From contig JAFVAN010000028.1 in assembly GCA_017480485.1 (NCBI GenBank), positions 1-64,000 of the forward strand: a stretch of DNA of 64,000 bases, in the 5' to 3' direction. Made by a program: the position numbers and the translations under genes. The notes beneath the pieces were generated by a model, which made no database searches, was not told the origin of the DNA, and was given only the letters and a program-made list of their open reading frames with translations. The stretch comes from Ruminococcus sp. Its GTDB lineage: Bacteria > Bacillota_A > Clostridia > Oscillospirales > Ruminococcaceae. Each line of letters begins with the position of its first letter. Position 1 is the stretch's first letter. Positions 1-6,163 of this stretch are shown here, piece after piece.

Positions 1-80
1 GGGGGAGGACCAAAAGAGGGGGCTCCCCGTCGATCTGATGTGATGGGTACCTTGTTTCCCCCCTCTTTAGGTCCTCCCCC
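1..80. repeat. Long inverted repeat (22-bp arms)
   Basis: Bases 1-22 pair with 59-80 with a single mismatch (A12/A69); the outer arm is GGGGGAGGACC and the loop is about 36 nt. The element may continue left of the window. Related GGTCCTCCCCCTCGC sequence recurs at 5729-5743, so it may belong to a dispersed palindromic family. Confidence 0.7.
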
Positions 81-381
81 TCGCGCTCCCCTTCCCCTTA
101 TCTTCCCCATGTTTAGGCTTTTCGCGCTATAGGATAGTGCTAAAAAAGGGTTGTACGCCCGCGATTTTTTGTCGAGCAAACCGATACCCCGCAGCTGTCT
201 CCTCCAGCACTCTGCGTATCTGATTAGACGCTGTCTGAAAATCGCCTTGAACAAGGGAAACACAGAACACAACACCCGCCTCTTAGCTGCCTTAAACCCG
301 AACAAGCAAAACAAAGGAGCCTACCCCTTTATTTCGAGGTAAAAGGGGGCGTGGGGGGAGAAAGAGTAAGGAAGAGGGAGC

Positions 382-473
382 GCGAGGGAGGAACCTCAGG
401 GAAGGAGGGGGCCCGCCCCCTTTTGCGCGCAAGCGTTTTAGGGGCCCCTCCGTCCCTGTGGTTCCTCCCTCGC
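382..473. repeat. Long inverted repeat (33-bp arms)
   Basis: Bases 382-414 pair with 441-473 at 30 of 33 positions, with a loop of about 26 nt. The outer arm reads GCGAGGGAGGAACC. It lies about 160 bp before the ParB-like gene and has no T-run on either side, so it looks like a non-autonomous palindromic element rather than a terminator. Confidence 0.7.
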
Positions 474-632
474 AAACGAGCACAGATGCGGCGCAACCCA
501 CAAAGAAAAAGAGAGAAGCAGAAGCCCCAACAAGCCTTGCGCCGACCCAGCGAACAACACAATGTCGCTTAGACTTCACATATCCGCCAACCAAAAGACG
601 GCGGGGAAATAAACACAAAAAGGAGTGATAGT

Positions 633-1466
633 ATGTCTTTGATCAAGCGTTCTGAAATTTCTGCGGGGAGAGGGAGACCACAGGAGCTGACAGCGGTGCT
701 GGATATCCCCGTCTCCGCCATCCGTCCGAACCCCGACCAGCCCCGCCGCAGCTTCTCCTCCGAGGGGCTGGCAGGGCTGGCAAAAAGCATCTCTCAGGAT
801 GGCATCATCCAGCCCCTGACCGTCCGCGAAAGCAACGGCGGCTATGTGCTGGTTGCGGGAGAACGCCGCCTCAGGGCCGCAAAGCTCGCAGGCCTCAGAA
901 GCGTCCCCTGCGTCGTCGTCAGGCTCTCGGACAAGCGCTCGGCAGTGGTGGCCCTTATCGAGAATATCCAGCGGGCCGACCTGAGCTTCTTTGAGGAGGC
1001 CGAGGCCATCAGCACCCTCATGGTCACCTACCATATGACCCAGGACGAGCTCGCCCTGCGGCTGGGGATGGCCCAGTCCACCGTGGCCAACAAGCTGCGC
1101 CTGCTGCGGCTGGAGCCCTCGGAGCGCAGCAGGATATCCGAGGCGGGACTCTCCGAGCGCCACGCCAGAGCTCTGCTGCGCCTTACCGACCCGGAACAGC
1201 GGGCCGCCGCCCTCGAGCATATAATTCAGGCCTCCCTGAACGTCTCCCGGGCCGAGAGCTACATAGAGTCCCTGCTGGCAGAGGCAAAGCGCCGCCGCAG
1301 CTACAAGCGCCGGGCGGCGGTGTTCAAGGATCTTCGGCTCTTCTGCAACACTGTGGACAAGGCCGTGGAGGTCATCCGCCTTGCTGGCGTGGACGCTCAG
1401 GTGGACAAGACCGAGCGGGACGGGATGATAGAGTATATGATACGGGTGCCCTGTGGGGCGAAGTAA
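633..1466 (+). CDS. ParB/Noc-like DNA-binding protein
   Basis: This 277-aa protein has the ParB/Spo0J/Noc layout. The N-terminal ParB domain (about 25-115) includes a PDQPRR segment, the GERRLRAAK box near residue 77 and an ENIQRADLS box near 107. A central helix-turn-helix (about 125-190) contains LALRLGMAQSTVANKLRLLRL, and a short C-terminal dimerisation region follows. Such proteins bind parS- or Noc-type sites in chromosome segregation or nucleoid occlusion. The start is ATG 633 with AAGGAG upstream. No parA neighbour is present, which favours a Noc-like or orphan ParB role. I saw no clear parS palindrome in the window. A perfect 19-bp hairpin begins 2 nt after the stop. Confidence 0.85.
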   Translation: MSLIKRSEISAGRGRPQELTAVLDIPVSAIRPNPDQPRRSFSSEGLAGLAKSISQDGIIQPLTVRESNGGYVLVAGERRLRAAKLAGLRSVPCVVVRLSDKRSAVVALIENIQRADLSFFEEAEAISTLMVTYHMTQDELALRLGMAQSTVANKLRLLRLEPSERSRISEAGLSERHARALLRLTDPEQRAAALEHIIQASLNVSRAESYIESLLAEAKRRRSYKRRAAVFKDLRLFCNTVDKAVEVIRLAGVDAQVDKTERDGMIEYMIRVPCGAK

Positions 1467-1467
1467 T

Positions 1468-1510
1468 GCAAAAATGGTACCTCTCCCTTGTGGAGAGGTA
1501 CCATTTTTGC
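1468..1510. repeat. Dispersed hairpin repeat, AAATGGTA family, copy 1
   Basis: Perfect 19-bp stem (1468-1486 with 1492-1510) with a 5-nt loop. The arm begins GCAAAAATGGTACC. It sits between convergent genes, so it could act as a terminator. Three more copies with the same AAATGGTA arm base occur at 4701, 8960 and 50238. Confidence 0.85.
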
Positions 1511-1521
1511 GGGAAGCCCTT

Positions 1522-1803
1522 TCACTCCTCGCCGCCCTCAATAAGGCTGACGGCTGCGCCGAGGATCAGGCCGCCCGTGATGTAAAAGGCGATCTCGGGG
1601 ATTCGCATCACAAGGCAGATGATGCCCAGCAGGGCCTCAAACAAGGGGATGGCTATCATCAGCAGCCAAGGCTTTTCTCTGAGCACAGGCAGCCGTTCAC
1701 GAAGCTTTTCCTTTGTCCCCAAGCGCTGGTCCAGCACCAGCATCACGGCAAAGCCCACGGCTATGGCCGCCGCTATGGCAAATATTGCACCTATCCTGCT
1801 CAT
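1522..1803 (-). CDS. Small membrane protein, unknown function
   Basis: I do not recognise this 93-aa protein. It shows an N-terminal hydrophobic helix (about 3-25), a basic loop with RLGTKEKLRERLP, and a second hydrophobic stretch (about 45-85), ending in an acidic EGGEE tail, so it is probably an integral membrane protein with two or three helices. It reads on the same strand as serA but lies beyond serA's probable terminator hairpin (1868-1895), so it may have its own promoter. The ribosome site is weak (G-rich, immediately before the ATG). The coding potential is reasonable, but it could be a conserved hypothetical of limited distribution. Confidence 0.55.
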   Translation of the reverse strand: MSRIGAIFAIAAAIAVGFAVMLVLDQRLGTKEKLRERLPVLREKPWLLMIAIPLFEALLGIICLVMRIPEIAFYITGGLILGAAVSLIEGGEE

Positions 1804-1859
1804 GGAGGACCCCCTTTGTTTTATATGCCCTCGCCGCTGACGCGGCTCGGGAAAGCGCG

Positions 1860-1895
1860 GAAAAATATATGCTCCCTCCCGAGGGAAGGAGCATA
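1860..1895 (-). terminator. Probable serA terminator
   Basis: Read on the minus strand, a stem with one mismatch (1868-1880 with 1883-1895, arm TATGCTCC) lies 16 nt past the serA stop and is followed by a run of five T. This is a good intrinsic terminator. Confidence 0.7.
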
Positions 1896-1910
1896 GGGAA
1901 ATTCAAGATA

Positions 1911-3062
1911 TTAAAGAACGCGAACTCTTACAACGCCCTCGATGGCCTTGATGGCATCGATGTCGGCGGCGCCGTTAACGTCCAGCATGGTGTAGCTCCA
2001 GTCCTTCTTGGACTTGTTTACCATGTTCTCGATGTTGGCGCCCTTGTCGGCAACGGCGGTGGTGATCTGGGAGATCAGCGAGGGAACGTTCTTGTGCAGC
2101 ACGCAAACAAGAGCGTCGCCTGTTTTTGCAAGGTCGGCGTTGGGGAAATTCACGGAGTTGATGATAGTGCCGCGCTCAATGTAAGCCATCAGCTCGTCGG
2201 CTGCCATAACTGCGCAGTTGTCCTCACTCTCCTCGGTGGAGGCGCCCAGATGGGGGATGGCAACAACGTTCTCAACGCCCAGCACCTCGTCGCTGGGGAA
2301 GTCAACAACGTATCTTGCGACCTTGCCGCTGCCAAGAGCCTCAACGATGGCCTCGCCGTTCACCAGCTCGCCTCTTGCAAAGTTCAGGATCCTTACGCCG
2401 TCCTTGCAGAGGGCGATGGTGTCCTTGTTGATGGTGTCCTTGGTGTCGGCGTTGAAGGGGAGGTGCAGGGAGATATAATCAGACTCTGCATAGATGTCGT
2501 TGATGTTGGCGGTCACCTTAACGTCGGGCTTCAGGTTGAGAGCGGCGTTAACGGACAGGAAGGGGTCATAGCCGATGACCTTCATGCCAAGGGAGATAGC
2601 GATGTTGGCCAGCTTGCCGCCGATGGCGCCCAGACCGATGAGGCCAAGGGTCTTGCCCATGATCTCGTTGCCCGCGAAGTTGGACTTGCCTTTCTCTACC
2701 AGCTTGCCTACCTCTGCGCCCTGACCCTTGAGGGTCTTTGCCCAGTCGATAGCCTCGGGGATCTTTCTGGAAGCAAGCAGCAGGCCGCATACAGCCAGCT
2801 CCTTAACGGCGTTTGCGTTGGCGCCGGGAGTGTTGAAAACAACGATGCCCTGCTCGGCGCACTTGTCAACGGGGATGTTGTTGGTGCCGGCGCCTGCGCG
2901 GGCGATGGCAAGGAGGTTATCCTTGAACTCCATGTCGTGCATCTTGGCCGATCTTACCATTACCGCCTCGGGAGCGTCGCAGCTGTCCGAAACGGCATAG
3001 TCGGCGCCGAACCTGCTTGTGCCGCAGGCAGCGATCTTGTTGAGCGTAAGTACGTTTATCAT
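1911..3062 (-). CDS. serA: D-3-phosphoglycerate dehydrogenase
   Basis: Catalyses the NAD-dependent oxidation of 3-phosphoglycerate to 3-phosphohydroxypyruvate, the first committed step of serine synthesis, in the cytoplasm. The 383-aa protein has a D-isomer-specific 2-hydroxyacid dehydrogenase fold: a Rossmann motif GLGAIG at residues 143-148, the substrate segment RAGAGTNNI near 55-63, and the catalytic HLGASTEES motif near 270. A C-terminal ACT-type regulatory domain (about 315-383) suggests feedback control by serine. The length matches the short type with one ACT domain. It is transcribed in the same direction as serC but separated from it by about 300 bp with two hairpins, so it may have its own promoter. 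Confidence 0.95.
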   Translation of the reverse strand: MINVLTLNKIAACGTSRFGADYAVSDSCDAPEAVMVRSAKMHDMEFKDNLLAIARAGAGTNNIPVDKCAEQGIVVFNTPGANANAVKELAVCGLLLASRKIPEAIDWAKTLKGQGAEVGKLVEKGKSNFAGNEIMGKTLGLIGLGAIGGKLANIAISLGMKVIGYDPFLSVNAALNLKPDVKVTANINDIYAESDYISLHLPFNADTKDTINKDTIALCKDGVRILNFARGELVNGEAIVEALGSGKVARYVVDFPSDEVLGVENVVAIPHLGASTEESEDNCAVMAADELMAYIERGTIINSVNFPNADLAKTGDALVCVLHKNVPSLISQITTAVADKGANIENMVNKSKKDWSYTMLDVNGAADIDAIKAIEGVVRVRVL

Positions 3063-3142
3063 TTCGGTTCATTCCTTTCAAAAAATCAGTTAAGTCGTGA
3101 TAACAGGCTTTTCCTCGCCGCCTTCGGCGGCTCGGAGAGATC

Positions 3143-3185
3143 GGAAAATGCATCTCCCCCGCCTACGGCGGGGAGAGCATTTTCC
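3143..3185. repeat. Imperfect G+C-rich hairpin
   Basis: Arms GGAAAATGC and GCATTTTCC flank a C-rich/G-rich core (CTCCCC with GGGGAG) with a small bulge. It lies in the 300-bp serA-serC spacer and resembles the neighbouring hairpin at 3277. It could be a structured leader of serA or a dispersed palindrome. Confidence 0.55.
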
Positions 3186-3276
3186 TGCGAAATCATCTGA
3201 GATAAAAACAACAGCGGAGCGCAGCGACGCCAAAAACCGCCGAAGGCGCACCGCCATTATCATCTGTATTATTTAT

Positions 3277-3320
3277 GCTGAAAATATATGCTCCCCCAAC
3301 GGGGAGTATATATTTTCAGC
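3277..3320. repeat. 20-bp hairpin between serC and serA
   Basis: Bases 3277-3296 pair with 3301-3320 with one G-T wobble and a 4-nt loop; the arm is GCTGAAAATATATGCTCCCC. It lies just past the serC stop on the minus strand and can act as a serC terminator. Its GCTCCC core is shared with the hairpin after serA, suggesting a second hairpin family. Confidence 0.65.
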
Positions 3321-3362
3321 CCTCGCATCAGGCCGCGAAGCGGCCTGATGTAAAAGCTCTTA

Positions 3363-4448
3363 TCAGGAATTCTCTTCCTCGAACTTCTTCATGAAGGCGA
3401 CCAGCTTCTCAACGCCCTCGATAGGCATAGCGTTGTAGATGGAAGCTCTCATGCCGCCGACGGTCCTGTGGCCCTTGAGGTTCTCAAAGCCGGCAGCCTT
3501 AGCCTCGGCAACAAACTTCTTGTCAAGCTCCTCGTCGCCGGTAACGAAGGGAACGTTCATGAGAGATCTGTCCTCGGGAACAACGGTGCCCTTGAAGAGC
3601 TTGCTGCTGTCGAGGAAATCGTAAAGGATCTTGGCCTTCTTCTCGTTGTGGGCCTTCATGCCCTCGAGGCCGCCCATCTTCTTGATCCACTTGAATACCT
3701 TGCCGCAGATGTAGATGCCGTAGCAGGGAGGAGTGTTGTAGAGAGAATCGTTATCAGCCTGAAGCTTCCAGTTCATCATGGAAGGAGTCTGAGCGAAAGC
3801 GGGGCCGTCAGCGATCAGGTCCTCGCGAACGATAACGATCTGCACGCCTGCGGGGCCAACGTTCTTCTGAACGCCGCCGTAAACGACGCCGTACTTTGTA
3901 ACGTCGATAGGCTCGCTGAGGAAGCAGCTGGAAACGTCAGCTACAAGCTCGTGGCCCTTGGTGTTGGGCAGGGTCTTGTACTTGGTGCCGTAGATGGTGT
4001 TGTTCTCGCAGATATAAACATAGTCGGCGTCCTCGGGGATATCGAGGTCGGAGCAATCGGGGATGTAGGAGAAGGTCTTGTCAGCGGAGGAAGCTACCTT
4101 TACTACCTCGCCGAACTTCTCGGCCTCTGCGGCTGCCTTCTTGGCCCACTGGCCTGTGATGATATAAGCGGCCTTGCCGTTCTTCATCAGGTTCATAGGT
4201 ACCTCGGCGAACTGCAGGGAAGCGCCGCCCTGACGGAAGATGACCTTGTAGTTATCGGGAATGCCCATCAGATCGCGGAGATCCTTCTCTGCGTCCTTGA
4301 TGATCTGGTCATAAGCCTTGGAACGGTGGCTCATTTCCATTACCGACATACCTGTGCCCTTGTAGTCGAGCATTTCTTCTGCGGCTTCCTTGAGGACCTC
4401 CTCAGGGAGAACTGCAGGGCCTGCACTGAAATTATAAACTCTGCCCAT
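3363..4448 (-). CDS. serC: Phosphoserine aminotransferase
   Basis: A PLP-dependent class V aminotransferase that converts 3-phosphohydroxypyruvate and glutamate to O-phosphoserine and 2-oxoglutarate, the second step of serine synthesis. The protein starts with the family hallmark VYNFSAGPAVLPEEVL. It has the MSHRS substrate motif near residue 39 and the PLP lysine K195 in the segment VYGGVQKNVGPAG; the phosphate-binding HRTVGGMRAS lies near the C-terminus. At 361 aa it matches the usual length. I prefer ATG 4448 because GGAGGT lies 10 nt upstream; an in-frame TTG at 4454 is possible. serA lies downstream on the same strand. No serB is adjacent, but a ThrH-type phosphatase occurs at 49602. Confidence 0.95.
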   Translation of the reverse strand: MGRVYNFSAGPAVLPEEVLKEAAEEMLDYKGTGMSVMEMSHRSKAYDQIIKDAEKDLRDLMGIPDNYKVIFRQGGASLQFAEVPMNLMKNGKAAYIITGQWAKKAAAEAEKFGEVVKVASSADKTFSYIPDCSDLDIPEDADYVYICENNTIYGTKYKTLPNTKGHELVADVSSCFLSEPIDVTKYGVVYGGVQKNVGPAGVQIVIVREDLIADGPAFAQTPSMMNWKLQADNDSLYNTPPCYGIYICGKVFKWIKKMGGLEGMKAHNEKKAKILYDFLDSSKLFKGTVVPEDRSLMNVPFVTGDEELDKKFVAEAKAAGFENLKGHRTVGGMRASIYNAMPIEGVEKLVAFMKKFEEENS

Positions 4449-4700
4449 TTTCAAAAAACCTCCATTATACTTCGGCAGGCATTGGCCCGCCTAAAAAATT
4501 ACATTAAATATTATATTACTTTTCGCGCCCAAAGTCAAGAGATTTGCGATGAACGCTCAGAACAAAAAAATGCAGCCTCGAGGGCGCTTTCCTGCATTTT
4601 CGGGCAGATATGCAAAAAACAGCACCGCCCACGGCCCTTTGTAAACTTTTTTTAAATTTTGCTTTATCCCGGCTGCGCAGGCACGGCGGAGTGCGTGGTG

Positions 4701-4746
4701 TCGGAAATGGTATCTCTCCCACTGCGGGGAGAGATACCATTTCCGA
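4701..4746. repeat. Dispersed hairpin repeat, AAATGGTA family, copy 2
   Basis: Perfect 20-bp stem (4701-4720 with 4727-4746) with a 6-nt loop. This copy lies between the divergent serC and DUF2461 genes, at neither gene's 3' end. That argues that the family is a repeat element and not simply a set of terminators. Confidence 0.85.
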
Positions 4747-4798
4747 CCAAATATTGTGCATCCTCGTGCAAAAGCCGCGGCTGCGCAGAGAAGACAGG

Positions 4799-4827
4799 TT
4801 GATTTAATGAGAAGATCATGGTATAAT
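4799..4827 (+). promoter_or_regulatory. Sigma-A promoter for the DUF2461 gene
   Basis: TTGATT (4799-4804), a 17-base spacer and TATAAT (4822-4827), ending 35 bp before the start codon. Confidence 0.8.
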
Positions 4828-4862
4828 AGATCAAAAGCACAAGCAAAGGAAAGGAAGATAAA

Positions 4863-5594
4863 ATGTTTACAGGTTTTTCCGAGGAGGCAGTGCGGTTTCT
4901 GGCGGAGCTGGCGGTCAGGGACGACAAGGAATGGTTTGAGGAGCACAAAAAAATTTATACCGAACAGCTCTACCGCCCGATGAAGGAGCTCTGCGAGGAG
5001 CTTTTCAAGCCCTACTCGAAGATAGACACGATGATGAGCAAGGCGGGGCGCATCTACCGCGACCCGAATTTCCCGCCCTACCGCCGCTACCGCGAGGAGA
5101 TGTGGCTGATAATAAAGCACGAGGCCTGGAACTGGAGCACGACGCCGTCGATGTTCTTCGAGCTCTCGGGCAGCGGGGCGGTGTTCGGCTTCAAGATCTC
5201 GCACCCCACGGCGGCGACCATGGAGAATTTCAGGCAGAAGATAGTCACCGACGAGGGGGATTTTCTTGCCCTTGCGAAGCGGCTGCGGCGAAGGGGCTTT
5301 GACATTGGCGGGGACGAATACAAGCGCCCCAAGCCCTGCCCCCTGCCGGAGGCGGAGGGATTTTTCAAAAAGAAGTCACTGATGATAACCAAGAGCATCC
5401 CGCCCTCGGCGGCGCTTTACGCCCCCGAGCTTGCAGGAGAGGTGGCGAAGGCCTTCAAGGCGGTGTTCCCCGTGAACGAGCTTTTTGACGCGCTTGCAGC
5501 TCAGGCCGAGGCGGAGAAGCTTGCGGCGAAGCTTACAGCGCAGGCCGAGGCCGAGGCCATGCCCCAGGCCCCGAAAGAAGATTTTATGTGGTGA
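4863..5594 (+). CDS. DUF2461 family protein
   Basis: A 243-aa protein of the DUF2461 (TIGR02453) family, whose biochemical function is unknown. Recognisable features are the N-terminal FTGFSEEAVRFLAEL segment, the KEWFEEHKKIY motif (about 23-33), the DPNFPPYR motif near 70, and the central W-rich and FEL-containing strand region before GSGAVFGFKISHPT. The last 35 residues are an alanine/glutamate-rich tail (AQAEAEKLAAKL repeats) not typical of the family core. A consensus promoter lies just upstream, and the gene appears to be monocistronic. The function cannot be inferred from context. Confidence 0.85.
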   Translation: MFTGFSEEAVRFLAELAVRDDKEWFEEHKKIYTEQLYRPMKELCEELFKPYSKIDTMMSKAGRIYRDPNFPPYRRYREEMWLIIKHEAWNWSTTPSMFFELSGSGAVFGFKISHPTAATMENFRQKIVTDEGDFLALAKRLRRRGFDIGGDEYKRPKPCPLPEAEGFFKKKSLMITKSIPPSAALYAPELAGEVAKAFKAVFPVNELFDALAAQAEAEKLAAKLTAQAEAEAMPQAPKEDFMW

Positions 5595-6163
5595 CCAGAG
5601 GCTAGAGAATAGAGGCTAGAAACACGCACAAAGCCCCCGGAAGGCTTTGAAAAACGCGGGCGCAAAAGCTTGAAATTCACTCCATTTCCTCCGCGCGTAA
5701 AGGGGCTTTCGGGGGTCCTCCCTATTATGGTCCTCCCCCTCGCAACAGGGCGACCGCCGATGTTGCAAACCTCATAAAGCCAAAGACGTGCCACAAGCCT
5801 AGCAGCAGACTGGGCGCAGCCGAGGCCCCGGCTTTCTGCTTCGGGCCGCAGGCGGCCCGAGGTTTCAATTCATCTGACCACGGGCAGGGGCGGCCCTCTC
5901 TTGCAGGGCACGCCTGGTACCCCAAGTGCGGAGCGCCCTTCGGTTAGGGAGTTTCGCCGACTGCGGTCGGCGACTTAGGGCTCTGCCCGATTTTCGTCCG
6001 AGTTTATGCGAGGACAAAATATACCTGCCAAGGGGCTAAGGCCGCCCCTTGGATTCCGGCCAACTTGCCGCTGTTGTGCTGACTTTTTCACTTTGTCGGC
6101 TCGACAAGTCTTGTGCCTAATTATCAACTCACAATAACTGTTCTTAAAAAAGGAGAAAGTGCT
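5595..6163 (+). other. Gene-free spacer before the GH3 gene
   Basis: No gene is supported here. The first half contains a CTAGAGAATAGAGGCTAGAA direct-repeat-like stretch and a GGTCCTCC segment that repeats the palindrome at the left window edge. The second half is dominated by the 126-bp dispersed repeat at 5965-6090. A ribosome site AGGAGA at 6151-6156 belongs to the GH3 gene. Confidence 0.6.
5965..6090 (+). repeat. 126-bp dispersed repeat, copy A
   Basis: The first 100 nt (5965-6064) are identical to 46511-46610, and the match continues with four mismatches to 6090/46636. It contains a 9-bp hairpin (CCAAGGGGC with GCCCCTTGG) and a GTCC/GGAC hairpin. Both copies lie directly upstream of a start codon, here 73 nt before the GH3 gene. 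Confidence 0.9.

Larger units (their letters stand above)
1..632. other. Gene-free region with long palindromes
   Basis: I see no convincing gene upstream of the ParB-like gene. The short ORFs here have no ribosome site and odd composition. The stretch instead holds two long G+C-rich inverted repeats, listed separately, separated by A+C-rich sequence. A good ribosome site (AAGGAG, about 620) precedes the ParB-like start, so part of this region is presumably its 5' untranslated leader. Confidence 0.6.

Noticed and set aside
151..342. 63-aa frame near the left edge
   Set aside because: No ribosome site and no recognisable features.
1713..3200. Long plus-strand frame over serA
   Set aside because: Antisense of a firmly identified gene.
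3143..3320. Riboswitch before serA
   Set aside because: Hairpins are present, but no known aptamer core, such as a glycine or SAM motif, could be recognised.
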